From Mycolicibacterium chlorophenolicum (GTDB taxonomy: Bacteria > Actinomycetota > Actinomycetes > Mycobacteriales > Mycobacteriaceae), in assembly GCF_001044235.1 (NCBI RefSeq), contig NZ_JYNL01000009.1:124001-188000 (forward strand): a stretch of DNA of 64,000 nucleotides, given 5' to 3'. Position numbers and translations under genes: made by a program. The notes beneath the pieces were generated by a model. That model was not told where the DNA came from and made no database searches. It worked only from the letters and a program-made list of their open reading frames with translations. How positions within the stretch are numbered: position 1 is the first letter of the stretch; every line of letters starts with the position of its first letter. Shown piece by piece: positions 1 through 8,598 of the stretch.

Positions 1-1656
1 CACAGTGAGCAGCGCGGCGAGTAGTCCCGCCGCTGACCCCAGGTGGTAGGACCACTTCGACGGTGACAGCGCCAGCAACGCAAGCGCCGTCGCCACCACC
101 CCCGCCAGCCGAGCACCGGGCCGGCCGATCCGATCGCCGCGGCGCAGCCCCGCCCACAAGGTGATCGGCACCATCGCGACGGACAACAAGACGGGCAGCC
201 GCTTGGCGAAGCTGCCCTGCTGGTCGGACCCCAACAGGTACCGATAGCGCAGTGGCTCCTCGTGCCACCGCAGCGACGGCCCGAAAAAGTTGTGCCAGTC
301 GGTGGCCACCACCACGCCATCCCAGGTTTGATCGGCGAAGACGACGGTAAGAGCCACAGCCGCGACGCAGCACAGCATCGCGACAACCGCCGACAGGTGC
401 ATGCGAGCGGATGCCGCGCGCACTGCCGCGATCAGCCGCGGGGCGAACACCATCATCGGGGCCACGACCAGAAGGCCGTTGGCACTGATCGGCACCGTGA
501 CTGCGACGACCAGCAGCAGCCAGCCCACACCGGCCGGACTGCGAGCGCGTATTGCCAGCGCAAGAACCGCCGTAACACCCAGCGCCACATACGGTTCCGG
601 ACGGGTACCGAGGTTGAACGGCAGCCAGGTCGCCAGCAGGAACAACGCCGCCAAACTGCGGACCCGCATGCTCGCCGCGACCCCGGGCAAAGCCGCGCGT
701 AGTACCCCCCGCGTCAACACAAACCAGGTCGCGATCGCCAATGCGGTGCTGGGGCCCCGCAGCCAAAACGGCGCCACGCTGACCCCAGTCAGCGGTGCCA
801 GCAGCTGCTGGCTCAACGCGAACGGCGCCTCGGCGGCGTTCCACCATCGATAGTAATTACCCGGGTTGCCCGTCTCGGCCTGGTTGCGCGCGATCATGGC
901 GGCCCAGCCGTCGTCGACGGCCAGCGGACCGATCACCGCCCACCCGGCCAGCACCGCCACCACCGCGACGTCGACCCACCACAGTCGATCCCGCTGCCGC
1001 AGCCACCGTCGACGCGGCGCGGTGGGTCGCGGCAACAACCACAGCGCCGCGGCAGCCGCGATCAGCTGCACCCCGATCAGGGCGTTCTTCAGTGGACCGG
1101 GAGACGTGGTGAAGGAATCACCGACCTCGAGGCGCACCTGCATCCCGGTCGCATCGGCCGCGTCGAGGTCCGTACGGAACCCGAACACCTCAGGAACCGG
1201 GTGGCCGGGCAGCTCGATCGTGCGCCCGGAGTCGGCGTCGCGCACCGACATCCCGGCCGGTCCGGCTGCGACGTGCACGTCACATGCGACGTCGTGGCGC
1301 GCGACCGGCAAATGCACGCTGCGCCCGTCGGCGGCAACACTGATCCCGGTGCGATCACCGCCGACGGTCAGGCCTGCAGGCCCGGTACCGGTGCTCAGCG
1401 CAATGACACGTACGGCAGATGCGGTCGCGGCGCGCAGGGCCGCGCAGGGGATCGTCGCCTGCAGGTGCAGCGGTCGGTAGGGCACCACGATCGCGCTGCT
1501 GGAGACGACCGGCTGGCCGGGCACCGGCCAGGTCAGCGTCGTCGTTTGGGCCCGCACCGGACAGAATGGCAGCGCGAGGCCGGCAACGATGCCCACGAGG
1601 CCGACAAGCAGAGCCAGCCAGCCGGGAGTCGCCTCGCGTGCACGCTGTGACTCCAA
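1..1656 (-). CDS. Emb-family arabinosyltransferase, partial (C-terminal part off the left edge)
   Basis: The minus strand stays open from the left edge to about 1770, and its translation matches the first half of EmbA/B/C-type arabinosyltransferases (GT-C, cell-wall arabinan synthesis at the membrane). An N-terminal membrane helix (GWLALLVGLVGIVAGLALP) is followed by a TTTLTWP segment, an extracytoplasmic domain, and then a VDDGW motif near residue 248 followed by NYYRWWNAAEAPF. These correspond to the SDDGY and NYYRWFGTPEAPF signatures of EmbC. Several further membrane helices and a KWSYHLG segment follow. About 550 residues of roughly 1,000 are inside the window. The start is uncertain: TTG 1656 puts the helix close to the N-terminus as in the family; GTG 1698 and ATG 1770 are in frame. 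Identity to EmbABC is clearly incomplete, so this is probably an extra paralogue. Confidence 0.85.
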   Translation of the reverse strand, partial: MESQRAREATPGWLALLVGLVGIVAGLALPFCPVRAQTTTLTWPVPGQPVVSSSAIVVPYRPLHLQATIPCAALRAATASAVRVIALSTGTGPAGLTVGGDRTGISVAADGRSVHLPVARHDVACDVHVAAGPAGMSVRDADSGRTIELPGHPVPEVFGFRTDLDAADATGMQVRLEVGDSFTTSPGPLKNALIGVQLIAAAAALWLLPRPTAPRRRWLRQRDRLWWVDVAVVAVLAGWAVIGPLAVDDGWAAMIARNQAETGNPGNYYRWWNAAEAPFALSQQLLAPLTGVSVAPFWLRGPSTALAIATWFVLTRGVLRAALPGVAASMRVRSLAALFLLATWLPFNLGTRPEPYVALGVTAVLALAIRARSPAGVGWLLLVVAVTVPISANGLLVVAPMMVFAPRLIAAVRAASARMHLSAVVAMLCCVAAVALTVVFADQTWDGVVVATDWHNFFGPSLRWHEEPLRYRYLLGSDQQGSFAKRLPVLLSVAMVPITLWAGLRRGDRIGRPGARLAGVVATALALLALSPSKWSYHLGSAAGLLAALLTV

Positions 1657-1985
1657 GTCTGCAGTCCCTTCGGGATCGGGCCGACAGGGTTTACACACAA
1701 GGGTGTCGGTCCGTCGTGGTGGCTCGCTCGCACACCGCTTCGACGTCACGGTGCGGTCACCATTGAGCATCACGCCCGCCATCGGTCCCCCACCACAACG
1801 CCTGCACCCCGGCGCGGCAGCTGATGCAAACCCCTGATGACCTTCTGGCCATCGGCGAGGCAGGACCGCGGCAGTGAATGTTCTGCCGGCCAACAGCAAG
1901 ACTCGATGAGCGAGCCGCGCGTCGGCCACAGCGGCGCGATACGTTCACCCGGTGATCGGCTCTGGACCTGCCGAAAATCGGTCGG
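1657..1985. other. Intergenic stretch between arabinosyltransferase and lipoprotein gene
   Basis: About 330 bases with no supported gene. The left part could be an N-terminal extension of the arabinosyltransferase if translation starts at GTG 1698 or ATG 1770. No hairpin terminator, repeat or operator-like palindrome stood out by eye. Confidence 0.5.
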
Positions 1986-3059
1986 CTAGCCGGCAGGCAG
2001 CCGGTCGGGCGACACGATCTGCAAGTTGTCCTGGCCGACGGGGTGGCTGCCGGTGATCAGCACGGTGCCTGAAGATGGATCCACTGCAACAGAATTGGGC
2101 TGTTGGACGGTGGGGACGTCAGCGATGATGCGCGGCGTCGCGGCGTCGGTCGTGTCGATCACGCGCATCAGGTTCGATGCGGTCAGGGTGACATAAAGGC
2201 GGGCACGGCGCGCATCGTAGGCCAGCCCGTACGGGTTGCCGGGACCCTCGATCCTGGAGACCTGCGAGATCTGCGGCTCGATTCGCTCGATCAGTACCGC
2301 ACCACCGTCGGTGTCGGCGAGTGCAACCAGATCGGTGGACAACCCCACCACGTGGGTCAGTTTCACACCGGCCGGGCCGTGCGCGGCCAGCCGCTGCGCG
2401 GCGCCGTCGTAGACCCATAATCCGTTTCCCCGCACATCGGCGACGGCCGCGTACTTGCCCACGCCCGCAACGCCTCCCGGCTGCACCGGGCCGCCAGGAG
2501 CCGAACCGATGACCTGGCCGTCGCGGACGAAAACGACACCGCCGCCGAGTTCGTTGGTGACCACGATGGTTCCATCCGCGGTCTGAGCGGCGTCGTGCGG
2601 CTGGTGGCCGACTCCGGTCGTCCTGGCAACAACCGCGCCCTGCGAAAGCGACACCTGCAGCAGCTCGTTGGACCCCTCCATCGGCACCAGGACCGGCCCG
2701 TCCGGTCCGGCCAGACTTAGGTGCCGCGCCGCTGCGGTGGTCGAGATCCGTCGACGCACCACACCTGTCGCAGCGGTGAACAACACCACGCCATCGGGAT
2801 TGCGCACCGCCACGGCCCCGACTCCGGACCGCCCGACCACGATTCCTTCCGGCGCAGCTCCGATCGACACCACCCGGCCCGCGGGCGGAGTGCGCAACTG
2901 ACCCGCGGTCGCGGGCTCAGCCGGCCGCGCCGCGCCCGATGTCGGAGGCGGACTCGACGTGGACACCGGCGAGCCGGCATCGCGGCCACACCCGACCGTC
3001 ACACCGACGGCCAGGCCGACGGTCAATGCGATAGATGCTATGTCCAGCGAAACCCGCAT
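1986..3059 (-). CDS. Lipoprotein with YncE-like beta-propeller repeats
   Basis: The 357-residue product starts at ATG 3059. The upstream in-frame extension overlaps the ccdA-like gene and was rejected. The N-terminus has a signal sequence ending in a lipobox (GVTVGC, Cys about residue 24), so the protein is predicted to be lipid-anchored outside the membrane. Repeated blade-like segments follow (HQPHDAAQTADGTIVVTN, NPYGLAYDARRARLYVT, PNSVAVDPSSGTVLITG), as in YncE/NHL-type propellers. It follows the ccdA-like gene by 17 bases and the DsbA gene before that, so all three probably form one operon. A role with an extracytoplasmic redox partner is inferred only from this context. Confidence 0.8.
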   Translation of the reverse strand: MRVSLDIASIALTVGLAVGVTVGCGRDAGSPVSTSSPPPTSGAARPAEPATAGQLRTPPAGRVVSIGAAPEGIVVGRSGVGAVAVRNPDGVVLFTAATGVVRRRISTTAAARHLSLAGPDGPVLVPMEGSNELLQVSLSQGAVVARTTGVGHQPHDAAQTADGTIVVTNELGGGVVFVRDGQVIGSAPGGPVQPGGVAGVGKYAAVADVRGNGLWVYDGAAQRLAAHGPAGVKLTHVVGLSTDLVALADTDGGAVLIERIEPQISQVSRIEGPGNPYGLAYDARRARLYVTLTASNLMRVIDTTDAATPRIIADVPTVQQPNSVAVDPSSGTVLITGSHPVGQDNLQIVSPDRLPAG

Positions 3060-3076
3060 TCGTCGAGCCCGCGGCC

Positions 3077-3991
3077 TCAGTCGGGGTCTGCCACCGCGGT
3101 GTGCCGGACCGAGTGCTCGACACCACCGACGATCGCGGGCCTGCCGTCCGGCGGCTGTGTCGAGTCGGCGGCCCCCGCCCGCGGGTGTCGCCGCCGGCAC
3201 CGCAGCGTGAGCACCGCGACGGCCAGCACGACCAGCACCACGACGGTGTCGGGAACGTGAGCGGCCAGAGCCGCGGCGGCCGTCTCGCCCCGCAGTGCGA
3301 TCCTGGGATCGACGGCGGGGATGCCGGTGCTGCCACCGAAGAAGACGAATACCGCCCCGGTCGCGACAAACAGCAGCCCACCGATGGCAGACGTGGTGTG
3401 CAGGTGCAGCCGACCGACCTGAAATGCCCTCCCACGCAACCATTTCCGATGCCCGAGGTCGAACCGCTGCCACGCCGCAGTCAATAGGAACAGCGGCGCG
3501 GTCATACCGGCGGCGTAGACGGCCAGCAGCACGCCACCGCGCACTGGGGCCGCGCCGGCGGCCGCCACCGTGAGTACCGCACCCAGGATTGGGCCGGAAC
3601 AGAAGCCGGCCAGGCCGTATGCCGCTCCCAGGCCGGCGGTCGATATCCAGGTGCTGCGCTGGGCCATTCGCGCCTGAAGGCGAACCACCGGCGCCAGAGT
3701 CCACCCGCCGCCGAGGATCTGAACCAGGCCGAAAACGATGACCACCGTCCCGGCAGCAACGATCAACACCCTCCGATGCTCGGTGAGGATGGCCGCCAGT
3801 CCGCCTGTGCCCGCACCCAACGGGACCAGGACCGCGGCCAGGCCGAGATAGAAGACACCGGTGCGCGCCACCATCATCGTCGGACTAGAAAAGGCGTACG
3901 CGAAGAACGACGGCAACAGCAGCGCGTTGCACGGGTTGAGCAGCGCCAGCACCCCACCCAGAAACGCAGCCAGGTAGCCGATGTCGAGCAC
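3077..3991 (-). CDS. CcdA/DsbD-type transmembrane thiol-reductant carrier
   Basis: A 304-residue multi-spanning membrane protein. The pair of cysteine motifs typical of CcdA/DsbD transmembrane domains is visible: ALLNPCNALLLPSFF near residue 20 and GLAGFCSGPILGAVL near residue 130. Family members pass electrons from cytoplasmic thioredoxin across the membrane to extracytoplasmic thiol proteins. At least six hydrophobic segments are present; the C-terminal 40 residues are hydrophilic and poorly conserved. The start lies one base after the stop of the DsbA-like gene, indicating translational coupling, and the lipoprotein gene follows. The substrate is unknown; the adjacent DsbA-like protein is the obvious partner. 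Confidence 0.85.
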   Translation of the reverse strand: MLDIGYLAAFLGGVLALLNPCNALLLPSFFAYAFSSPTMMVARTGVFYLGLAAVLVPLGAGTGGLAAILTEHRRVLIVAAGTVVIVFGLVQILGGGWTLAPVVRLQARMAQRSTWISTAGLGAAYGLAGFCSGPILGAVLTVAAAGAAPVRGGVLLAVYAAGMTAPLFLLTAAWQRFDLGHRKWLRGRAFQVGRLHLHTTSAIGGLLFVATGAVFVFFGGSTGIPAVDPRIALRGETAAAALAAHVPDTVVVLVVLAVAVLTLRCRRRHPRAGAADSTQPPDGRPAIVGGVEHSVRHTAVADPD

Positions 3992-3992
3992 G

Positions 3993-4775
3993 TCAAGGCG
4001 CCTTCACCGCGGCGGCATCGATGACCCGACGAAGCGTGTCCAAGGATTGCGCACCGATGAGCAGCTCGTCGTTGACCAGGAAGGAGGGCACGTGGGTGAT
4101 GCCGAGCTGCCGTGCGTCGCTGCGGTCGCGCTCGACCGCGTCGGCGATGGCGGGGTCAGCCAAGTCGGCGACGAACCTGTCAACGTCGAGTCCCGCGTTG
4201 CGCGCCATCGCCATCAGCGATTGCTCGGTCACCGCCCCGCTGTTTTCCGGGGCCTGGTCGCGGTAAAACGCGTCGTGAAACGCCCAGAACGCCCCTTGGC
4301 GCGCTGCTGCGCGCGCGCCGCGCGCGGCCAGCACCGACTCCGGACCCAACTTGGCCAGGTCATGCCATTCGAAGCGCACCTTGCCGGTCTGCACGTAATC
4401 GCCGATCAGCACCGGCTGGCTGTCCAGATCGAACGCCCGGCAAAACGGACACTGGAAATCACCCCACTCCGCCACCACGACCGGCGCCGACACCGATCCC
4501 CTCGCGAGGGCATCGCCCTCGGACGGCTGATGCGCGCCGCGCCACGTCTGAATCGCCGAGGACGCGGCGGTGGATCGTGACGCACCGTGCTGCGTCTGTG
4601 GTTCGGACGAATGGTGGATACCGGCCACAGCAAGCACCACCACAACCGCGACCACACTCAACGCACCCAGCCACCACCGTGCACGCCCGGCCAGCCGGCG
4701 CCCAAGGGTGCCCGAGGCTCGCGGGCGTCGCGCAGCGGAAGCGCCCGACGAGTCGTTCATCATCAGATCATCCAT
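3993..4775 (-). CDS. Membrane-anchored DsbA-like thiol-disulfide oxidoreductase
   Basis: The 260-residue protein has one N-terminal membrane anchor (about residues 34-52) and then a thioredoxin-fold DsbA domain (Thioredoxin_4 type). The active site is GDFQCPFCRAF, with the CPFC pair near residues 109-112. A later SFLVNDELLIGA segment carries the region around the cis-proline (HVPSF). It probably oxidises or isomerises disulfides in secreted proteins. It is first in an operon with the CcdA-like and lipoprotein genes. ATG 4775 is used; another Met lies a few codons in. A 16-bp palindrome sits immediately upstream of the start codon, so a repressor bound there should block expression of the whole operon. 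Confidence 0.88.
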   Translation of the reverse strand: MDDLMMNDSSGASAARRPRASGTLGRRLAGRARWWLGALSVVAVVVVLAVAGIHHSSEPQTQHGASRSTAASSAIQTWRGAHQPSEGDALARGSVSAPVVVAEWGDFQCPFCRAFDLDSQPVLIGDYVQTGKVRFEWHDLAKLGPESVLAARGARAAARQGAFWAFHDAFYRDQAPENSGAVTEQSLMAMARNAGLDVDRFVADLADPAIADAVERDRSDARQLGITHVPSFLVNDELLIGAQSLDTLRRVIDAAAVKAP

Positions 4776-4777
4776 GG

Positions 4778-4793
4778 TTCACCGATCGGTCAA
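4778..4793. promoter_or_regulatory. TetR-type operator palindrome before the DsbA operon
   Basis: TTCACCGATCGGTCAA is a near-perfect 16-bp inverted repeat (one mismatch per arm) ending three bases upstream of the DsbA start codon on the minus strand. It shares the AC[CT]-N4-[AG]GT core and length of the other palindromes in this island and is closest to the 6479-6494 site (TTGACC-N4-GGTCAA). Confidence 0.6.
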
Positions 4794-5115
4794 AGTTGGA
4801 TGTCGGCTGAGGCAGAACGTCTTTCGGGCATCGCGAGCACACTCGTCTTGGAGCAAGCGATGCTGACGCGAGGGTATGCATGTCCGTAACTCCTTGCAGC
4901 CGAAGGAATCTGATCAACTCACTGATTCGAAAATCGTGCTGTCTTGAATCGAACCCTACGCGCTCACCACCGGTCGAGACTTGGCGGTCACCGTTCCGTC
5001 ACAATTGGCGTGATCCAATTGCTTTGCCGCGGTGCGACAATCAGGGCTGCTGCCGAAGGCGCCGGCCCCAGCGCATGCCAACCAACCAACGCATGCCAAC
5101 CAAGGAGGTTCCCTC
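4794..5115. other. Divergent intergenic region with a short direct repeat
   Basis: No gene is supported in these 320 bases between divergent genes, so promoters for both sides should lie here. A 13-base unit, gcatgccaaccaa, occurs at 5073-5085 and again at 5091-5103, giving an 18-base period just before the ribosome binding site of the small secreted protein. Confidence 0.55.
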
Positions 5116-5364
5116 ATGAATCGAATCGCATTCTCCATCGTCGGCGCCAGCCTGCTGGCCGTGGCCGGTGTTGCCACAGCCGGACCCGCGGGGGCGACGG
5201 CCGACGACACCGTCAACTCGTTGAAATCCGAGGGCTACAACGTGCAAATCAACGGGACACCAAGCGCCAACCTCTCGGCGTGCACCGTCACCGGCGTCAA
5301 GAAGGACGCTGGGGGCGCCAACCCGACCGCCTACGTCGACATTTCTTGCCCGACCGGCTGCTGA
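5116..5364 (+). CDS. Small secreted protein, 82 residues
   Basis: ATG 5116 is chosen because a strong ribosome binding site (aaggaggt, 5102-5109) precedes it at good spacing; the longer in-frame reading lacks one. A classical signal peptide covers about residues 1-28 (hydrophobic core SIVGASLLAVAGVATA, ending near AGATA). The mature protein is only about 54 residues and has three cysteines, including SACTV and the C-terminal SCPTGC, so a disulfide is likely. It resembles the class of small exported mycobacterial proteins of unknown function. It stands alone between the DsbA operon and the hydrolase gene, and the nearby thiol-oxidation genes could matter for its folding. Confidence 0.8.
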   Translation: MNRIAFSIVGASLLAVAGVATAGPAGATADDTVNSLKSEGYNVQINGTPSANLSACTVTGVKKDAGGANPTAYVDISCPTGC

Positions 5365-5419
5365 CGAGGCCGCCAACCGCACCGGACGCTACGGTGCGAC
5401 GGTATGCAGCGCCCGGTAG

Positions 5420-5435
5420 TGTACTGTCCAGTACA
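5420..5435. promoter_or_regulatory. TetR-type operator palindrome before the alpha/beta-hydrolase gene
   Basis: TGTACTGTCCAGTACA is a perfect 7-bp-arm inverted repeat around a 2-bp centre, 33 bases before the start codon of the hydrolase at 5468. It is almost identical to the site at 7222-7237, and the TetR gene at 7914 is a candidate for its regulator. Confidence 0.7.
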
Positions 5436-5467
5436 GGGTAGGCTGAGATGAACGGATCCACAGGATA

Positions 5468-6358
5468 ATGTCGCTTGCCGTCGAGCAATTATTGGCCGGG
5501 TACCGGGCATCGGGCAGAGAGTTCACCGCCGCCGGGGTGCGCTCCTTTGCCCTCGATGCCGGTGCGCCGGACGCCGAGCCGGTGGTGTGCGTGCACGGGG
5601 TTCCCGCGTCGAGCTATCTCTACCGCAAGGTCGTAGCGGCCGTGGCGCACCGGGGTCTGCGCGGTATTGCCGTCGACCTGCCCGGGCTGGGTTACGCCGA
5701 ACGTCCGGCGGACTTCGACTACACCTGGACCGGCCTTGGCCGCTGGTTGCTCGCGGCCGTCGACGCGTTGGAGCTCGAACGTTTCCACCTGGTGGTGCAC
5801 GACATCGGAGGGCCGATCGGGTTCGAAGTCGCCGCAGCACAGCCTGACCGGATCCGGTCGTTGACCATGCTCAACACCACTGTGGCCGTTGAGAGCTTTC
5901 AGCGCCCGTGGATGATGGAGCCGTTTGCACACACGGGCGTGGGCGAGGCGTGGCTGGCGTCGCTGCAGTTGCCCGGTGTGTTCCTGTCGTTGATGCGCTA
6001 CACGGGTGTCAGCCGCAAGGTTCCGGCGGCCGAAATCGCCGCGTATGTCCCGCTGTTGCTCGGCGACGACGGCGGGCGGGCGTTCCTGAAGATCATGCGA
6101 GGCTTCGAGCCGACCGCCGACAAGCAACGGCGCTACGTGTCCGCCGTACGGAACACCCCGTATCCGGTGCAGATCGTCTGGGGCGCCCGAGACCACGCCC
6201 TGACATTGCGCCACGACGGCATTCACGCGCAACTGGCATCAGGCATCGACGACCCGATCCTGTTGCCCGCCAAACATTTCCTCCAAGAGGACTACCCAGA
6301 ACAGATCGCCGACGCCGTCTGCCGTCTCGCTTCGGCCGTTGACGGACAGCGTCGGTAA
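5468..6358 (+). CDS. Alpha/beta hydrolase of the haloalkane dehalogenase / epoxide hydrolase type
   Basis: A 296-residue alpha/beta-hydrolase. The oxyanion motif is HGVPASSYLYRKV near residue 43. The nucleophile elbow is VVHDIGGPIG with Asp about residue 112, as in haloalkane dehalogenases and epoxide hydrolases rather than serine hydrolases. A later WGARDHA supplies the acid and KHFLQED the general-base His. The Trp that follows the nucleophile in true dehalogenases is replaced by Ile (HDIGG, not QDWGG), so the halide-binding pocket differs and the substrate cannot be assigned. It is monocistronic behind a TetR-type palindrome. A second, more canonical family member lies at 9646-10539. Confidence 0.82.
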   Translation: MSLAVEQLLAGYRASGREFTAAGVRSFALDAGAPDAEPVVCVHGVPASSYLYRKVVAAVAHRGLRGIAVDLPGLGYAERPADFDYTWTGLGRWLLAAVDALELERFHLVVHDIGGPIGFEVAAAQPDRIRSLTMLNTTVAVESFQRPWMMEPFAHTGVGEAWLASLQLPGVFLSLMRYTGVSRKVPAAEIAAYVPLLLGDDGGRAFLKIMRGFEPTADKQRRYVSAVRNTPYPVQIVWGARDHALTLRHDGIHAQLASGIDDPILLPAKHFLQEDYPEQIADAVCRLASAVDGQRR

Positions 6359-6478
6359 ACCCGACACCGTTGCGAACCTGACAGTCGCCACGAACAGCCG
6401 TTACGGCGCCCGCGTCCACTCCTTGTCAAACACACAGGCAGCGACCACGCGGACAGGCGCCTCGCGCCTGAGTCGTAG

Positions 6479-6494
6479 TTGACCATTCGGTCAA
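6479..6494. promoter_or_regulatory. TetR-type operator palindrome before the DUF417 gene
   Basis: TTGACCATTCGGTCAA is a perfect 6-bp-arm inverted repeat with a 4-bp centre. The symmetry extends two more bases on each side (AG...CT, 6477-6496). It lies about 90 bases before the DUF417 start and is closest in sequence to the palindrome before the DsbA operon. Confidence 0.62.
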
Positions 6495-6584
6495 CTTGGA
6501 GCCGAAACCCTGTTCTGTGTAACGGAAGCCGGGTTGGCCGACACCACACCAACGACAGCAGACTCCCGTTTGGAGGTTAAACTC

Positions 6585-7058
6585 GTGGCTACCAACAATG
6601 TCCTGACCAATCCGGGCATCCACGCGAGGCTCGAAGGCCTCGCGTCTTTCGTCGCCCGCTACGGCCTGGTCGTCGTGATCGCCTGGATCGGTGCGCTGAA
6701 GTTCACCGCCTACGAGGCCGAGGGCATCCAGCCACTGGTCGCCAACAGCCCACTGTTGAGCTGGCTCTACAACCTGTTCTCGGTGCAGACCTTCTCCAAT
6801 CTGCTGGGGGTTTTCGAGATCCTCACCGCGATCCTGCTGGCCGCCAAACCCATCGCGCCCAAACTCTCGGTGCTCGGCAGCGTCCTGGCGACGCTGTTGT
6901 TCCTGACGACGATCAGCTTCCTGTTCAGCACCCCCGGCGTCGCCGAAGCGGCCGGCGGCGGATTCCCCGCATTGTCGTCGACCGGTCAGTTCCTGCTCAA
7001 GGACGTCGTCCTACTCGGGGTGTCGCTGTGGACCCTGGCCGACACCCTACGTGGGTGA
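6585..7058 (+). CDS. DUF417 family membrane protein (RclC/YkgB-like)
   Basis: GTG 6585 is preferred over the upstream ATG 6534 because ggagg at 6572-6576 lies 8 bases before it. The 157-residue product has about four hydrophobic helices, with VVVIAWIGALKFTAYEAEGIQPLV near the N-terminus, the signature region of the DUF417 family. RclC in enterobacteria belongs to this family and is part of the reactive-chlorine resistance operon; its biochemical role is unclear. Neighbours with a redox theme (peroxiredoxin, DsbA/CcdA) and dehalogenase-type enzymes fit a stress function, which is inferred from context. A TetR-type palindrome lies upstream. Confidence 0.82.
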   Translation: MATNNVLTNPGIHARLEGLASFVARYGLVVVIAWIGALKFTAYEAEGIQPLVANSPLLSWLYNLFSVQTFSNLLGVFEILTAILLAAKPIAPKLSVLGSVLATLLFLTTISFLFSTPGVAEAAGGGFPALSSTGQFLLKDVVLLGVSLWTLADTLRG

Positions 7059-7221
7059 CCCCCACGCGATCGACGATGGGCGCCATGGTCGACGCCGACT
7101 CGGCACGCCACCACCGAAGTGCGATTCGGCCCTGGGCGGCAAGCATTGTCGTACACCGTCAGGTCATGGTGACGAAACGCCGACAGCCGCGAAATCGCCC
7201 ATTACCCACCGCAGCCTCGAC

Positions 7222-7237
7222 TGTACTGTTTAGTACA
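7222..7237. promoter_or_regulatory. TetR-type operator palindrome before a peroxiredoxin-like gene
   Basis: TGTACTGTTTAGTACA has 6-bp perfect arms around GTTT and ends 54 bases before the start at 7292. It differs from the 5420-5435 site only in central bases, so both are likely bound by the same protein. Confidence 0.7.
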
Positions 7238-7291
7238 CTATCTTTGTCACTTGCGGGCCCGCCACGAACTTTCTGAAAGGCAGTACTTCTC

Positions 7292-7855
7292 ATGAGAAAA
7301 GCCAACGTCGTCGGCCCGGGCACTGTGGTGGCACCCCGGGAACTGGTCACCGTATCCGGAGAGACGGTGCGCATCCCGGATCCCGACCGCCTTGTCCATC
7401 TGCAGTTGCGTCGCTTCGCGGGCTGCCCGATCTGCAACGTGCACCTTCAGTCGATGGCGCGGCGTTACGACGAGATCGCCGCGGCCGGCATCCGTGAGGT
7501 GGTGGTGTTCCACTCCAGCGATGACGAACTGCGCCGCCACGGGGTCGAGCTGCCGTTCGCGGTCATCGGCGATCCGGCCAAGCTGCTCTACGACGAGTTC
7601 GGTGTGGGTTCCTCGCGGCGGGCCATCCTCGACCCCCGCGCCCTCGCCCCGGTCGTGGCCCAGCGGATTCGCCAACTCCTCAAGCGGGGCGACCCGACCC
7701 CGACACCGGTCTACAACAACGACCCGATCGGAGGCACCCTGGGGCTGCCGGGAGACTTCCTGATCGGCTCGGACGGCAAAGTGGTCGCCGCCAAACGCGG
7801 AATCCACGCCTACGACCAGTGGTCGGTCGACGAACTGCTGGCCCACGTGCGGTGA
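7292..7855 (+). CDS. Peroxiredoxin-like thioredoxin-fold protein (AhpC/TSA-like)
   Basis: A 187-residue thioredoxin-fold protein. The putative active site is RRFAGCPICNVHL near residue 50, a CxxC in place of the TxxC of typical peroxiredoxins. The fold continues through REVVVFHSS, PFAVIGDP and a C-terminal PGDFLIGSDGKVVAAKRG. It is a close paralogue of the protein at 22628-23209, sharing the RFAGCP.CN, REVVVFHS, and HAYDQW.VDE segments. It probably reduces peroxides or other thiol-reactive compounds. The ribosome binding site gaaagg precedes the start, and a TetR-type palindrome lies upstream. The TetR gene follows 58 bases downstream on the same strand and may share the transcript. Confidence 0.83.
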   Translation: MRKANVVGPGTVVAPRELVTVSGETVRIPDPDRLVHLQLRRFAGCPICNVHLQSMARRYDEIAAAGIREVVVFHSSDDELRRHGVELPFAVIGDPAKLLYDEFGVGSSRRAILDPRALAPVVAQRIRQLLKRGDPTPTPVYNNDPIGGTLGLPGDFLIGSDGKVVAAKRGIHAYDQWSVDELLAHVR

Positions 7856-7913
7856 CACCGGCCGCGGTCGCGCCGTGCCGGTCGGCCAGGGTTGCTTCTA
7901 TATCCTTTTCGGG

Positions 7914-8594
7914 ATGTCCGCATTGCGACCGACCGGCACGGCGCGCCCGCTCCCAGCGACCGCGCGCGGTCAGCGTGCGCGCGCACAGATCGTGGACGCC
8001 GCGGCCACGTTGATGTATCACAACGGCGTGAGCACCACCAGCCTCGACGACGTGCTGACCGCCGCGGGCGCCGGCAAGGGCCAGATGTATCACTATTTCG
8101 ACGGCAAGGCCGACCTGGTGGCCGCGGTGATCGAGCGGCAACTGGAGTTGGTGCTCGCCGCGCAGCAACCCGAACTCGACCACACCGACTCCTGGCAGGG
8201 CATCGACGCGTGGATGGCCCGCATCGTGCGCGAGCAATCCCGAAGGGGCGGCCCGTTCGGGTGTCCGTTGGGAACGATCGCGGCCGAGTTGAAAAACGAT
8301 GACACGTTTGGCCCCAGCCTGGATGCCGCGTTCGCTCGGTGGGAAGCCCCCCTGGCGCGCGGGCTGAAGGCGATGAAGGATCGCGGCGACCTGGTGCACA
8401 CGGCGAAACCGGCGCGCCTGGCCGCCATGGTCATCGCCGCCCTGCAGGGCGGGATGTTGCTCGCCCGTGTGCGCGGAAACGTCACCGTGCTACGCGACAC
8501 CCTCGACGGCGCGGTCACCGAACTTCACCGCTGGGCGGCTACTTCAGCACCCGCCAAACCCGGATCGGCCCGCCGCAAGCGCCAAACCCGTTGA
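7914..8594 (+). CDS. TetR/AcrR family transcriptional regulator
   Basis: Starts at ATG 7914; the longer reading from 7875 adds only non-conserved residues. The N-terminal helix-turn-helix (about residues 20-65) reads ARAQIVDAAATLMYHNG, then TTSLDDVLTAAGAGKG and QMYHYFDGKADLV, a standard TetR domain with the YHYF signature. The C-terminal ligand domain contains FGCPLGTIAAEL and ALQGGMLLARV, which also occur in related form in the second TetR at 20622-21251. It lies just downstream of a peroxiredoxin-like gene with the same palindrome type as several nearby promoters. It is therefore the best candidate regulator for the TGTACTG-type sites. The ligand is unknown. Confidence 0.88.
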   Translation: MSALRPTGTARPLPATARGQRARAQIVDAAATLMYHNGVSTTSLDDVLTAAGAGKGQMYHYFDGKADLVAAVIERQLELVLAAQQPELDHTDSWQGIDAWMARIVREQSRRGGPFGCPLGTIAAELKNDDTFGPSLDAAFARWEAPLARGLKAMKDRGDLVHTAKPARLAAMVIAALQGGMLLARVRGNVTVLRDTLDGAVTELHRWAATSAPAKPGSARRKRQTR

Positions 8595-8598
8595 GCCG

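Noticed and set aside
262..1650. Several plus-strand frames at the left end
   Set aside because: They are antisense to the arabinosyltransferase, which is not listed as a closed frame only because it runs off the window.
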